DNA of 64,000 bases, taken from the NCBI GenBank assembly GCA_947503105.1, contig CANNCM010000002.1:205546-269545 (forward strand). The letters are read 5' to 3'. This DNA comes from an uncultured Flavobacteriaceae bacterium (GTDB taxonomy: Bacteria; Bacteroidota; Bacteroidia; Flavobacteriales; Flavobacteriaceae). The notes under the pieces are model-generated. The model made no database searches. It was not told the origin of the DNA and was given only the letters and a program-made list of their open reading frames with translations. This document shows positions 1 to 9,347 of this stretch, piece after piece. The translations under genes were made by a program, and so were the position numbers. The stretch's first letter is position 1. Each line of letters starts with the position of its first letter.

Positions 1-464
1 TTGCAAATTATTGGACCAATAGTTTTCGTCAGTTTCCATCTTTATTACTGAATAATTTTACAGTAGATTTAGATCAAAATATAATTCCAAACGATTTGAG
101 TTCAGCAACTTTTACAAACTGTATCATCTATGGAAATGACAATCCTGAAGTGCTGTTGGATCCCGTTTCAGAGGCCGACTTTAATTTTAAATTTAATAAT
201 TGTCTGATTTATTTTAATGATCCAAATAATAATTTTACAAGTCCTTATTACAATTTTGATGATTCGAATTTGTATGAAAATATGCGATTTAATTTTGATC
301 CAGAGTTTTTAAACACGCAACAAAACAAACTTCAGATTCCACTGAATTCTCCTGCTGCTTCACAAGGGACAAGCGCTGGAAATTTGACGACTGATATTAC
401 TGGGGCGCTTCGCTCCTCCCCTTCAGATTTGGGCGCATACAATGCTACAGACTTTGAAAATTAA
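1..464 (+). CDS. C-terminal part of a beta-helix-like surface protein (partial)
   Basis: The reading frame is open from base 3 at the window edge to a TAA at 462-464, so this is the last ~153 residues of a longer protein. The visible part has short repeats of the type FTNCIIYGND / FNNCLIYFND, rich in Asn, Asp and aromatic residues. Such repeats are typical of right-handed parallel beta-helix (pectin-lyase-like) proteins that Flavobacteriaceae secrete or anchor as lipoproteins. The end reads SDLGAYNATDFEN; a closing 'DxGAY' motif is common in that group. No T9SS sorting domain follows. Function and substrate cannot be given without the N-terminal part. Confidence 0.6.
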   Translation, partial: ANYWTNSFRQFPSLLLNNFTVDLDQNIIPNDLSSATFTNCIIYGNDNPEVLLDPVSEADFNFKFNNCLIYFNDPNNNFTSPYYNFDDSNLYENMRFNFDPEFLNTQQNKLQIPLNSPAASQGTSAGNLTTDITGALRSSPSDLGAYNATDFEN

Positions 465-466
465 AA

Positions 467-492
467 AAAGCCAACCTGTAGTTGACTTTTTT
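467..492. terminator. Bidirectional intrinsic terminator
   Basis: AAAGCCAAC (467-475) pairs with GTTGACTTT (481-489) around a 5-nt loop with one C/A mismatch. It is flanked by A-rich sequence on the left and T-rich sequence on the right. It sits between two convergent genes and could stop transcription from both sides. Confidence 0.65.
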
Positions 493-513
493 ATATTACA
501 ATAGTTATACTTT

Positions 514-1785
514 TTATGCAAATAGTGGTCGATGACTCATCATGGCGTTGACGCGCTTTGCAACAGATTCCAAAACAGATTCGTTGTCGTAATGAGTAAT
601 CACTTCATCGATCAATGCAACTACTGCTTCCATATCATCTTCAATAAGTCCTCTGGTCGTTATGGCTGGAGTTCCAACTCGAATTCCAGAAGTTACAAAT
701 GGACTTTGCGTATCAAAAGGAACCATATTTTTATTCACCGTAATATCTGCTTTTACGAGTGCATTTTCTGCGTCTTTTCCTGTGATGTTTTTGTTTCTCA
801 GATCAATAAGCATCATGTGATTATCGGTTCCACCTGAAATTAAATCATAATCTCGCTTCACAAATGCTTTTGCCATGGCATCGGCATTCTTTTTAACTTG
901 TAAAATATAATGCATAAAATCATCTGTTAGTGCTTCACCAAAAGCAATAGCTTTTCCAGCAATAACATGCTCTAGTGGCCCTCCTTGATTTCCTGGAAAA
1001 ATAGCAGAATCTAGTAAAGAAGACATCATTTTTGGCTTACCAGATTTGAACGTTAGTCCGAAAGGATTTTCAAAATCCTTCCCCATCATAATAAGGCCTC
1101 CACGGGGCCCACGAAGGGTTTTGTGTGTGGTTGTCGTCACGATATGACAATGTGGTAATGGGTCTGTCAAAACGCCTTTAGCAATGAGTCCAGAAGGGTG
1201 CGAAATATCGCCAAGTAATATGGCGCCAACACTATCGGCAATGGCTCTAAAACGTTTATAATCTATATCTCTAGAGTATGCAGAGGCACCAGCAATAATG
1301 AGTTTTGGCTGTTCTTTGGTTGCAATGTCTTGAATTTTATCATAATTCAGCATTCCTGTTTCTTTTTCTACTCCATAAAAAACAGGGGTGTACAAACGCC
1401 CCGAAAAATTTACTGGAGATCCATGCGTTAAATGCCCACCATGAGCAAGATCAAAACCTAGAATTTTATCGCCAACATTAAGACAAGCATGAAAAACCGC
1501 AGTATTGGCTTGACTTCCAGAGTGTGGCTGAACATTGGCCCATGCAGCTCCAAAAAGCGTTTTGGCACGGTCTATAGCAATTTGTTCTACTTCATCCACG
1601 ATTTCACAACCACCATAATAGCGTTTCCCTGGGTATCCTTCTGCATATTTATTTGTTAATACAGATCCAGTTGCTTCCATTACTTGATCGCTTGTAAAAT
1701 TTTCAGAAGCAATCAATTCTATACCGTTCAATTGGCGTTGTTTTTCAGCTTCAATGAGTTCAAAAATCTGTGCGTCTCTTTGCAT
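514..1785 (-). CDS. glyA: Serine hydroxymethyltransferase
   Basis: Cytosolic PLP enzyme that interconverts serine and glycine while loading tetrahydrofolate with a one-carbon unit. The 423-residue length is normal for the family. The PLP lysine is K222 within [14 protein letters not shown], and the cofactor-binding D193 and H196 are in [15 protein letters not shown] near residue 25 and the tyrosine-rich [13 protein letters not shown] at 47-59 are also family signatures. The ATG at 1783-1785 fits the usual N-terminus. The gene is transcribed alone; it is divergent from the fumarylacetoacetase gene and convergent with the partial CDS. A TANNTTTG-like box on the minus strand (plus positions 1814-1821) could be its -7 element, but no good -33 is visible. 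The nearby gcvT and thr operon give it a glycine/threonine metabolic context. Confidence 0.98.
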   Translation of the reverse strand: MQRDAQIFELIEAEKQRQLNGIELIASENFTSDQVMEATGSVLTNKYAEGYPGKRYYGGCEIVDEVEQIAIDRAKTLFGAAWANVQPHSGSQANTAVFHACLNVGDKILGFDLAHGGHLTHGSPVNFSGRLYTPVFYGVEKETGMLNYDKIQDIATKEQPKLIIAGASAYSRDIDYKRFRAIADSVGAILLGDISHPSGLIAKGVLTDPLPHCHIVTTTTHKTLRGPRGGLIMMGKDFENPFGLTFKSGKPKMMSSLLDSAIFPGNQGGPLEHVIAGKAIAFGEALTDDFMHYILQVKKNADAMAKAFVKRDYDLISGGTDNHMMLIDLRNKNITGKDAENALVKADITVNKNMVPFDTQSPFVTSGIRVGTPAITTRGLIEDDMEAVVALIDEVITHYDNESVLESVAKRVNAMMSHRPLFA

Positions 1786-1900
1786 AATTTTGGTGTAAAT
1801 ACATTTAAAAGTGCAAAAATAATAATAACATTAATTATATTCGTTAAAAAATATATATTTGATATAAATTTTATAAAAAAGTAATTAACATTTTTTGAAT

Positions 1901-3175
1901 ATGCCAAACTTTGCAAACAATCCAGATCGTTCATCTTGGCTTCATGTAGATTCACAATCAGATTTTCCAATCCAAAATATTCCTTTTGGTGTGTTTTTAA
2001 CTCGAGATGATATTATTACAATTGGGACGCGTATTGGAGATACTGCTATCGATTTAGGTGCGCTTCATCAACTCGGATATTTTGATGGTATTCCACTTAC
2101 CGATGATATTTTTTTACAAGACAATCTTAACGATTTCATTGCAGATGGACGACAAACATGGCGTGCCGTCAGAAATCGAATTGCAGAACTTTTCGATGAC
2201 AATAATCCAGCATTAAAAACAAATGTTAAGCACAAAGAAATTGTTCTTTTTAGACTCGACGAAATTGAAATGCAATTGCCTGTACAGATTGGCGATTATA
2301 CCGATTTTTATGCCAGTAAAGAGCACGCGACCAATGTGGGTACTATGTTTCGTGGGAAAGACAATGCACTCATGCCCAATTGGCTTCATCTTCCTGTAGG
2401 TTATCACGGACGCAGTTCTTCAATAATTTCATCTGGAATACCCATTCGGCGTCCAAAAGGACAAACTTTACCTCCAGGAGCAGAATCTCCAGTTTATGGC
2501 GCTAGTAAAGCTGTAGATTTTGAATTAGAAATGGCCTTCATCACTACAGATGCTAACGATTTGGGCGATTCTATTCCAATTGAAGAAGCTGAATCGTATA
2601 TTTTTGGGCTAGTTTTATTTAATGATTGGAGTGCTCGCGATATTCAACGTTGGGAATATGTGCCATTGGGGCCATTTTTAGGAAAGAATTTTGCATCTTC
2701 CATTTCGCCGTGGATTGTAACATTAGATGCTTTGGAACCTTTTCGTGTGGAATCGCCAAAACAAAGTCCTACCCCTCTAGAGTATTTGCAATACAAAGGA
2801 AAAAAGAGTTTTGACATCAACTTGGAAGTGGCCATAAAACCAGAACATCATAAAGAAACAATTGTATCACGTTCAAATTTCAAATATATGTATTGGAACA
2901 TGGCGCAACAGTTGGCACACCACAGTGTCAATGGTTGTCCTGTCAATGCTGGAGATATGATGGGTAGCGGTACAATTTCTGGTCCAACTCCGGATTCTTA
3001 TGGCTCGATGTTGGAATTATCATGGAAAGGCGAAAAGCCGCTTCAACTTTCTGATGGTTCTGAACGAAAATTTATAAATGACAATGATACTGTAATTCTC
3101 AGAGGACATTCAATAAAAGAGGGCTTAAGAATTGGTTTTGGAGAAGTCAGAACAAAGTTACTGCCATCACACTAG
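1901..3175 (+). CDS. fahA: Fumarylacetoacetase
   Basis: Hydrolyses 4-fumarylacetoacetate to fumarate and acetoacetate, the last step of tyrosine and homogentisate breakdown. The protein is 424 residues, as in the two-domain FAH family. It has the small N-terminal SH3-like domain (to about residue 120), then the catalytic domain with YGRSSS-type (YHGRSSSI) and DFELEMAF motifs that hold the metal and catalytic residues, and NDWSARDIQRWEYVPLGPF. I take the ATG at 1901; a TTG two codons upstream (1895) is in frame but adds only two residues. The other tyrosine-catabolism genes are not in the window. A TATATTTG box at 1854-1861 may be its -7 element. Confidence 0.96.
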   Translation: MPNFANNPDRSSWLHVDSQSDFPIQNIPFGVFLTRDDIITIGTRIGDTAIDLGALHQLGYFDGIPLTDDIFLQDNLNDFIADGRQTWRAVRNRIAELFDDNNPALKTNVKHKEIVLFRLDEIEMQLPVQIGDYTDFYASKEHATNVGTMFRGKDNALMPNWLHLPVGYHGRSSSIISSGIPIRRPKGQTLPPGAESPVYGASKAVDFELEMAFITTDANDLGDSIPIEEAESYIFGLVLFNDWSARDIQRWEYVPLGPFLGKNFASSISPWIVTLDALEPFRVESPKQSPTPLEYLQYKGKKSFDINLEVAIKPEHHKETIVSRSNFKYMYWNMAQQLAHHSVNGCPVNAGDMMGSGTISGPTPDSYGSMLELSWKGEKPLQLSDGSERKFINDNDTVILRGHSIKEGLRIGFGEVRTKLLPSH

Positions 3176-3310
3176 AGTTTTTGAAGTTTTAATACCATTA
3201 CACATATCTCAATATTCAATAGTTTTTTTGTTTAAATTAAAACTAAATGGCCCTAGAAATAAATAATTCATAAAACTTAACTGGAAGTTTTTTAACTTGA
3301 TCAAAAACAA

Positions 3311-3318
3311 TAATTTTG
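3311..3318 (+). promoter_or_regulatory. Possible -7 element (TAATTTTG) for the thr leader
   Basis: TAATTTTG matches the Bacteroidota -7 consensus TANNTTTG and lies 17 nt before the leader ATG. No TTG/TTTG stands at the right distance upstream; the nearest, at 3297-3299, is only 11 nt away. The call therefore rests on the -7 box alone. Confidence 0.4.
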
Positions 3319-3335
3319 GTATGTAATTTAGAAAT

Positions 3336-3455
3336 ATGTATTCATTTCAAAACCACTCTTTCAAAAATGATTCATTAGGTACTTTGGGTTATCGCCCTAC
3401 TACTTCTATCATTACGATGACGATTATTACCCCTTTGGGGTTTTTTGTTATATAA
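3336..3455 (+). CDS. Threonine/isoleucine-rich leader peptide of the thr operon
   Basis: A 39-codon ORF begins with ATG at 3336 and ends with TAA at 3453-3455, 59 nt before thrA. Residues 22-32 read TTSIITMTIIT: five Thr and four Ile in eleven codons (ACT ACT TCT ATC ATT ACG ATG ACG ATT ATT ACC). The first arm of a terminator-like hairpin follows at once. This is the composition expected of a threonine-operon attenuator, as in enterobacterial thrL, where charged tRNA-Thr and tRNA-Ile are sensed. Isoleucine is made from threonine, which explains the second amino acid. Nothing else of note lies in the 339-bp gap between fahA and thrA. One oddity is that the stop codon falls after the terminator U-tract rather than before the hairpin. 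Confidence 0.75.
   Translation: MYSFQNHSFKNDSLGTLGYRPTTSIITMTIITPLGFFVI
3429..3446 (+). terminator. Attenuator terminator hairpin of the thr leader
   Basis: ACCCC-TTT-GGGGT (3429-3441) is followed by a run of six T. It overlaps the last Thr codon of the leader peptide. An alternative pairing is possible: GGGT (3386-3389) plus ATCG (3391-3394) with ACCC (3429-3432) plus CGAT (3421-3424). That would sequester the 5' arm. Attenuation is inferred from this architecture. Confidence 0.7.
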
Positions 3456-3514
3456 ATATTCGTCATGTTTCAAGTTGTTTTTACAACATCAAATTCAATT
3501 AAATTACAGCATAA

Positions 3515-5965
3515 ATGAAAGTTTTAAAATTTGGGGGAACTTCGGTAGGTTCTTCAGAAAATATCAATAAAGTCATAAAAATTGTCAATAACGCATCTGA
3601 AAATGATGCAGTTGTAGTTGTAGTTTCTGCTGTAGGTGGAATTACGGATAAGTTGATGAATGCTTCTAGCAAAGCCATTTCTAAAGATTTAGACTATAAA
3701 AGTGATTTCAATACACTCAAACAGCAACACATAGAAATCATAGACGCCCTGTTGACGGGTGCTTCTTTGGAAAGCACAAAAGATATCATCCTTGAAAAAC
3801 TGTCTGAACTAGAGAAACTCCTTGATGGCATATATTTAATTAATGAATTGTCTCCTCAAACAACAGACAAATTATTGAGCTTTGGAGAATTGATGTCTTC
3901 ACTAATTATTTTTGAAGCCATGCAACAAGAAGGATTAAATGTTCAGTTGAAAAACAGCCAAAACCTCATAGTTACAGATTCAAATTTCACCAATGCCGCA
4001 GTTCAATTTGAAGAAACCAATGCGAATATCACTTCATACTTTGCGCACAACGATAAATTAATTACAATTTTACCTGGCTTTATTGCAAAATCTGAAGACG
4101 GCGAGATTACAACTTTAGGTCGAGGCGGTTCAGATTATACGGCAGCAATTGTGGCCAGTGCTTTGAATGTAAACTCTTTAGAAATTTGGACGGACGTTAG
4201 CGGCATGTTTACCACCAATCCGAAACTTGTAAAACAAGCAAAACCCATCCAAAAATTATCCTATTATGAGGCCATAGAATTATCCCATTTTGGTGCAAAA
4301 GTACTCTACCCACCAACGGTGTTGCCTGTATTGTCCAAAAACATTCCAATTCTAATCAAGAATACAATGGCACCAGATGAAGATGGAACGCTGATCACTA
4401 AAAACGTAGAAAACGGCAGCGCCAATCCCATTAAAGGAATTAGTAATGTCAACGGTATTTCTCTACTCACTTTGCAAGGCAATGGAATGGTTGGTATTCC
4501 TGGTTTTTCCAAACGCTTATTTGAAACCTTGGCTCACGAAAAAATTAATGTCATCATCACAACTCAGGCGTCTTCGGAACATTCCATATGTGTTGGAGTC
4601 GCAGACAAAGATGCAAAACTTGCCAAATTGATATTGGATAAAGAATTTGAAAATGAAATTTCACTTTTAAAAATTGATCCATTAGTTCTCGAGCAGCACC
4701 TTTCTATTGTTGCTGTTATTGGTGATCGAATGAAGAATCACCAAGGAATTAGTGGAAATATGTTTAGCACTTTAGGCAAAAATAATGTTAACATCCGCGC
4801 GATTGCACAAGGGGCTTCTGAGCGAAATATTACTGCGGTCATTGCAGAAAAAGATGTAAAAAAAGCACTCAATTGTTTGCATGAATCCTTTTTTGAAGTC
4901 GAAACAAAACAGCTCAATCTATTTGTTATTGGCGTTGGCAATGTCGGAAGTTCTCTTCTTAGTCAAATCGAAAAGCAAACGTCATACATTCAAAATATTT
5001 TAAAGCTTAAAATTAATATCGTTGGGCTTTCAAATTCAAAGCATATGGCTTTTGATGTTTCTGGAATTGAATTAAGCTCATGGCAAGACGTTCTTTCAAA
5101 AGGACAAAAAACGGATCCAATTGCATTTTTTGAAAAAACAAAAGCCCTCAATTTAAGAAATTCCATATGTGTTGATGTCACTGCAAGTGCGATTGTTGCA
5201 GAGACTTATGCACATTATTTGAAAGAAAGTATTGCAGTGATAGCATGTAATAAAATTGCATGTTCTGCAAACTTTGAACAATACAAAAACCTCAAGGATT
5301 TATCACGTAAGTATAATGTGCCTTTTCTTTTCGAAACTAATGTTGGTGCTGGTCTTCCTGTAATCGACACACTCAATCATTTGATTGCTTCTGGAGATCG
5401 TATCCATTCTATTCAAGCTGTTTTATCGGGGAGTTTGAATTTTATTTTTAATAATTTTAATTCATCAACAACATTCCATGACGTTGTAAAACAAGCCCAA
5501 AAGGAGGGTTATACAGAACCCGATCCTAGAATTGATTTGAGCGGTACCGATGTTGCCCGAAAACTTCTTATTTTAGCAAGAGAATCGGGTTATACATTGG
5601 ATATGTCAGATGTTTCCAACGAAAGCTTTTTACCATCTGGCGCATTAGAAGCGCATTCTGTGGATGCATTTTATGAGTTGATTAAATCTAAAGATGATGC
5701 ATTTAAAACCCTATTAACATCCGCACTAGATAATGACGCTCAATTAAAATATGTTGCTTCATTCAAAGATGGAAAAGCTAATGTTGGTCTTAAAGAAATT
5801 CCGGCGGGTCATCCGTTTTATAATTTAGAGGGTAAAGATAATATTGTAATGTTTTATACAGACCGCTATAACGATCAGCCCCTAATCATCAAGGGTGCAG
5901 GTGCCGGATCTGAAGTTACTGCATCTGGTCTTTTCGCCGATATTATTAGAGCATCAAATATTTAG
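3515..5965 (+). CDS. thrA: Bifunctional aspartokinase / homoserine dehydrogenase
   Basis: Catalyses the first and third steps of threonine synthesis: phosphorylation of aspartate, and NAD(P)H reduction of aspartate semialdehyde to homoserine. The 816-residue protein matches E. coli ThrA in length. The aspartokinase domain opens with KFGGTSVGSS at residues 5-14. Two ACT-like regulatory segments follow around residues 310-460 (for example GNGMVGIPGFSKRLF and GDRMKNHQGISGNMF). The homoserine dehydrogenase Rossmann motif GVGNVGSS is near residue 473, and the signature PFLFETNVGAGLPVIDT near 610. It is first in thrA-thrB-thrC, 3 bp ahead of thrB, so the genes are co-transcribed. Control is probably by the upstream leader, plus allosteric feedback through the ACT region. 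Confidence 0.98.
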   Translation: MKVLKFGGTSVGSSENINKVIKIVNNASENDAVVVVVSAVGGITDKLMNASSKAISKDLDYKSDFNTLKQQHIEIIDALLTGASLESTKDIILEKLSELEKLLDGIYLINELSPQTTDKLLSFGELMSSLIIFEAMQQEGLNVQLKNSQNLIVTDSNFTNAAVQFEETNANITSYFAHNDKLITILPGFIAKSEDGEITTLGRGGSDYTAAIVASALNVNSLEIWTDVSGMFTTNPKLVKQAKPIQKLSYYEAIELSHFGAKVLYPPTVLPVLSKNIPILIKNTMAPDEDGTLITKNVENGSANPIKGISNVNGISLLTLQGNGMVGIPGFSKRLFETLAHEKINVIITTQASSEHSICVGVADKDAKLAKLILDKEFENEISLLKIDPLVLEQHLSIVAVIGDRMKNHQGISGNMFSTLGKNNVNIRAIAQGASERNITAVIAEKDVKKALNCLHESFFEVETKQLNLFVIGVGNVGSSLLSQIEKQTSYIQNILKLKINIVGLSNSKHMAFDVSGIELSSWQDVLSKGQKTDPIAFFEKTKALNLRNSICVDVTASAIVAETYAHYLKESIAVIACNKIACSANFEQYKNLKDLSRKYNVPFLFETNVGAGLPVIDTLNHLIASGDRIHSIQAVLSGSLNFIFNNFNSSTTFHDVVKQAQKEGYTEPDPRIDLSGTDVARKLLILARESGYTLDMSDVSNESFLPSGALEAHSVDAFYELIKSKDDAFKTLLTSALDNDAQLKYVASFKDGKANVGLKEIPAGHPFYNLEGKDNIVMFYTDRYNDQPLIIKGAGAGSEVTASGLFADIIRASNI

Positions 5966-5968
5966 ATC

Positions 5969-6898
5969 ATGGAAGAAATAAAAATTTTTTCACCAGGAAC
6001 AGTCGCTAATGTTGGTTGTGGTTTTGATGTCTTAGGCTTTTGTTTAGATACTATTGGTGATGAAATGGTCATTAGAAAAACTACCGAAAAAGGAGTTCGA
6101 ATTTCAAAAATTGAAGGTGGATTTGAACTTCCGCTTGAAGTGACCAAAAACGTCGCTGGAGTTTCTGCTCTTGCGCTATACGAAGCTGCTTCACCAAATT
6201 TTGGGTTTGAAATCGAAATTTACAAAGCCATAAAACCTGGTAGTGGTATTGGGAGTAGCGCCGCTAGTGCCGCAGGAAGTGTTTTTGGCATGAACTCCCT
6301 TCTTGGAAATCCATTTGACACACATCAGCTTACCTATTTTGCAATGAAAGGTGAAGCCATTGCCAGTAAATCTGAACATGCAGACAACATTGCTCCTGCT
6401 CTTTTTGGAGGTTTTACCCTTGTCAAAAGCACACACCCTTTAGAAATATTGCAAATCCCTTCACCATCAGATTTATATGCGGTTATAGCGCACCAAAAAA
6501 TAGAAATCAAAACTTCTGAAGCAAGAGCACTATTGCCAAATGAAATTCCACTTGCCGATGCGATTATACAGTGGTCCAACTTAGGGAGTTTAATCCATGC
6601 CTTACATACAAATAACTTTGCGCTAATTGGAAGTGCTTTGAAAGATGTAATTGTTGAGCCCCATAGAAGTCAACTTATTCCAAATTTTCAAACACTAAAA
6701 ACAGCTGCACATGAAGCAAATGCATTGGGGACATCCATTTCTGGATCTGGGCCTTCAGTATTTAGTTTATGCCAAGGAAAAGCAGTAGCGCATGACGTAG
6801 AAAATGCACAAAAAGAACTTTTAAAATCTACTGGAATCCCTTTCGATATTTATGTTTCAAAAATTAATACTCAGGGAATAAAAATTTTAACCCAATAA
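5969..6898 (+). CDS. thrB: Homoserine kinase
   Basis: GHMP-family kinase that phosphorylates homoserine on its hydroxyl group for threonine synthase. The 309-residue length is normal. The ATP-binding loop PGSGIGSSAASAAG lies near residues 91-104. The N-terminal FSPGTVANVGCGFDVLGF and the C-terminal GTSISGSGPSVFS are also GHMP motifs. It lies 3 bp after thrA and 3 bp before thrC, so it is the middle gene of the operon. Confidence 0.98.
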   Translation: MEEIKIFSPGTVANVGCGFDVLGFCLDTIGDEMVIRKTTEKGVRISKIEGGFELPLEVTKNVAGVSALALYEAASPNFGFEIEIYKAIKPGSGIGSSAASAAGSVFGMNSLLGNPFDTHQLTYFAMKGEAIASKSEHADNIAPALFGGFTLVKSTHPLEILQIPSPSDLYAVIAHQKIEIKTSEARALLPNEIPLADAIIQWSNLGSLIHALHTNNFALIGSALKDVIVEPHRSQLIPNFQTLKTAAHEANALGTSISGSGPSVFSLCQGKAVAHDVENAQKELLKSTGIPFDIYVSKINTQGIKILTQ

Positions 6899-6901
6899 CC
6901 T

Positions 6902-8197
6902 ATGCACTATTACAGTCTTAATAAACAAGCACCTGATTCCAATTTTGAAACTGCAGTACGCAAAGGACTAGCACCAGATCGTGGGCTTTATTTTCCAGAA
7001 CGTATCACGCCATTGCATGCTAGTTTTTTTGATAGAATTGATGAATTATCCAATTCAGAAATTGCGTTTCGGGCGATACAACAATTCGTAGGCGAAGAAA
7101 TCCCAGAAAATGAGCTCAAAACTATTGTTGATGAAACACTTAATTTTGATTTCCCTGTTGTAGGTATTACAAATAACATTTCTACTCTCGAACTATTTCA
7201 TGGACCAACAATGGCATTCAAAGACGTTGGGGCACGTTTTATGGCGCGTTGCCTAGGGTATTTTAATAGAAATAATGATGCCGAAGTTACTGTTTTGGTG
7301 GCTACTTCTGGTGATACTGGAGGTGCTGTTGCCAGTGGTTTTCTTGGCGTAAAAGGCGTTCGCGTTGTGATTCTTTATCCTAGTGGAAAAGTGAGTAATG
7401 TTCAAGAAAAACAACTTACAACATTGGGACAAAATATTACAGCTTTAGAAATTGATGGCACTTTTGATGACTGTCAAGATATGGTAAAAAAAGCTTTTCT
7501 GGATACCGATTTGACCTCAAAATTAGAATTAACTTCTGCCAATTCCATAAATGTTGCTCGTTGGCTTCCGCAAATGTTCTACTTTATGTTTGCCTACAAA
7601 GCATTAAAATCGCAGAACAAATCTCTCGTATTTTCCATTCCTAGCGGGAATTTTGGAAACATTTGTGCAGGAATGGTAGCACAAAAACTAGGGTTTCCAA
7701 TAGCACATTTTATTGCAGCAAATAATGCGAATAATGTTGTTACTCGATATTTAAAGACAAATTCCTACGATCCTCAACCTTCGGTTCAGACAATAAGCAA
7801 TGCTATGGATGTGGGTAATCCAAGTAATTTTATACGAATTCAAGCATTACATGACCACAACATTGGTCAATTGAAATCAAATTTATCGTCCTTTAGTTTT
7901 TCTGATGATCAAACCAAAACTGCATTATCAGAGATTTACTCAACTTCTGGATATATTGCCGATCCTCATGGAGCTGTTGGCTATTTGGGTGCTAAGGCAT
8001 ATTTATCAAATCAACCCAATGCGCATGTTGTATTTTTAGAAACCGCTCATCCTACAAAATTTTTGGATGTCGTAGAAGATGTCATTCCAGAAAAAATTGA
8101 ACTTCCTCCGCAAATTAAAGCGGTGATCGACAAGGAAAAGCAAGCCACCTTTGTGAAAAACTATGAGGAATTTAAGTCATTTATGATGAAATTTTAA
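6902..8197 (+). CDS. thrC: Threonine synthase
   Basis: PLP enzyme that converts O-phosphohomoserine to threonine and phosphate. The protein is 431 residues. The PLP lysine is K107 in HGPTMAFKDVGARF, and the cofactor phosphate loop is SGNFGN near residue 245. ATSGDTGGAVASG near 140 is a further fold-type II signature. Its length and SGNFGN put it with the bacterial ThrC class rather than the plant SAM-activated type. It is the last gene of the thr operon. The following gcvT has a candidate promoter of its own. Confidence 0.98.
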   Translation: MHYYSLNKQAPDSNFETAVRKGLAPDRGLYFPERITPLHASFFDRIDELSNSEIAFRAIQQFVGEEIPENELKTIVDETLNFDFPVVGITNNISTLELFHGPTMAFKDVGARFMARCLGYFNRNNDAEVTVLVATSGDTGGAVASGFLGVKGVRVVILYPSGKVSNVQEKQLTTLGQNITALEIDGTFDDCQDMVKKAFLDTDLTSKLELTSANSINVARWLPQMFYFMFAYKALKSQNKSLVFSIPSGNFGNICAGMVAQKLGFPIAHFIAANNANNVVTRYLKTNSYDPQPSVQTISNAMDVGNPSNFIRIQALHDHNIGQLKSNLSSFSFSDDQTKTALSEIYSTSGYIADPHGAVGYLGAKAYLSNQPNAHVVFLETAHPTKFLDVVEDVIPEKIELPPQIKAVIDKEKQATFVKNYEEFKSFMMKF

Positions 8198-8203
8198 CAC
8201 GAG

Positions 8204-8229
8204 TTGCGTATAAAATTTGTGTAAATTTG
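8204..8229 (+). promoter_or_regulatory. Possible promoter of gcvT
   Basis: TAAATTTG at 8222-8229 matches TANNTTTG. A TTG at 8204-8206 lies 15 nt upstream, somewhat short of the usual 17-23. It is in the 52-bp gap between thrC and gcvT, 20 nt before the ATG. The gap is too short for a glycine riboswitch. Confidence 0.45.
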
Positions 8230-8249
8230 TGGCCTAAATAACAAAGCTC

Positions 8250-9332
8250 ATGAAAGATGTATCCCTTTCACACATTCACCAATCTTTAGGTGCCAAAATG
8301 GTTCCTTTTGCAGGTTATAACATGCCTGTTCAGTATGAGGGTGTTAATATAGAACACGACACTGTAAGAAAAGGAGTTGGTGTTTTTGATGTTTCTCATA
8401 TGGGAGAATTTCTTATTGAAGGACCAAATGCTTTAGACTTGATACAATCGGTATGTTCCAATGATGCTTCTATTTTAAATGTTGGAAAAGCACAATACAG
8501 TTGTTTGCCCAATGCTAGTGGTGGTATTGTGGACGACCTTATTATTTACAGAATAAAAGAAGAAACTTATCTTTTGGTTGTCAATGCTAGTAATATTGAA
8601 AAAGATTGGAATTGGATCACTTCTAAGAATTACATGAAAGCCGAAATGAAAAACCTTAGTGATGATTATTCGCTTTTGGCCGTGCAAGGTCCAAAGGCTG
8701 TTGAGGCCATGCAATCGCTAACTAGCATAGATTTATCTTCTATACAGTTTTATAATTTTGAGGTTTCAGATTTTGCAGGTATCGATCACGTGATTATTTC
8801 TGCAACTGGCTATACAGGCAGTGGAGGTTTTGAAATTTATTGTAAAAATTCTGAAGTAGAACACATTTGGCATCAAGTTTTTTCAGCTGGTAAAAGCTTT
8901 GGAATCAAACCAATAGGGCTTGCGGCAAGGGATACATTGCGCTTAGAAATGGGCTATTGCCTTTATGGAAATGATATCGACGACACCACCTCTCCTATTG
9001 AAGCTGGATTGGGATGGATTACTAAATTTACAAAACCATTTACAAACCACGAAGCACTTCAAAAACAGAAAGAATATGGAGTCTACAGAAAATTGGTAGC
9101 TTTTGAGCTCAATGAACGAGGAATTCCTAGACATGGCTACCCTATTGTGGATGGGAACGGTAACGCCATTGGAAATGTCACTTCTGGCACAATGTCACCG
9201 TCTTTGGGTAAAGGAATTGGTATGGGTTATGTTTCTGTTGAATCGTCAAAAATTGGTAGTGAAATTTTTATTCAAATAAGAAAAAAAACCATCCCAGCAA
9301 CGGTTGTTAAACTTCCTTTTTACAAAGGATAA
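8250..9332 (+). CDS. gcvT: Glycine cleavage system T protein (aminomethyltransferase)
   Basis: Transfers the methylene carbon from the aminomethyl-lipoyl H protein to tetrahydrofolate and releases ammonia. The 360-residue length is typical. Family signatures are [12 protein letters not shown] near residue 21, [12 protein letters not shown] near 43, [12 protein letters not shown] near 188, and [19 protein letters not shown] near 224. The genes for the P, H and L proteins are not in the window, which is common in Bacteroidota, where the gcv genes are scattered. It follows thrC and is near glyA, so the setting is glycine/one-carbon metabolism. Confidence 0.97.
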   Translation: MKDVSLSHIHQSLGAKMVPFAGYNMPVQYEGVNIEHDTVRKGVGVFDVSHMGEFLIEGPNALDLIQSVCSNDASILNVGKAQYSCLPNASGGIVDDLIIYRIKEETYLLVVNASNIEKDWNWITSKNYMKAEMKNLSDDYSLLAVQGPKAVEAMQSLTSIDLSSIQFYNFEVSDFAGIDHVIISATGYTGSGGFEIYCKNSEVEHIWHQVFSAGKSFGIKPIGLAARDTLRLEMGYCLYGNDIDDTTSPIEAGLGWITKFTKPFTNHEALQKQKEYGVYRKLVAFELNERGIPRHGYPIVDGNGNAIGNVTSGTMSPSLGKGIGMGYVSVESSKIGSEIFIQIRKKTIPATVVKLPFYKG

Positions 9333-9347
9333 TTTATATTTTTTATA

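Noticed and set aside
532-837. Open frame opposite glyA
   Set aside because: It is antisense to a well-conserved gene, with no recognisable domain or start signal. The composition follows the glyA codons.
1728-1970. Minus-strand frame across the glyA/fahA promoter gap
   Set aside because: It covers the divergent promoter region and the ends of both genes, and its protein is low-complexity and AT-driven.
3176-3514. Lysine or threonine riboswitch upstream of thrA
   Set aside because: The gap holds a short leader ORF and a small hairpin, but no conserved aptamer fold. Thr/Ile codon runs explain it better.
8198-8249. Glycine riboswitch upstream of gcvT
   Set aside because: The gap is only 52 bp, and no aptamer-like pairing is present.
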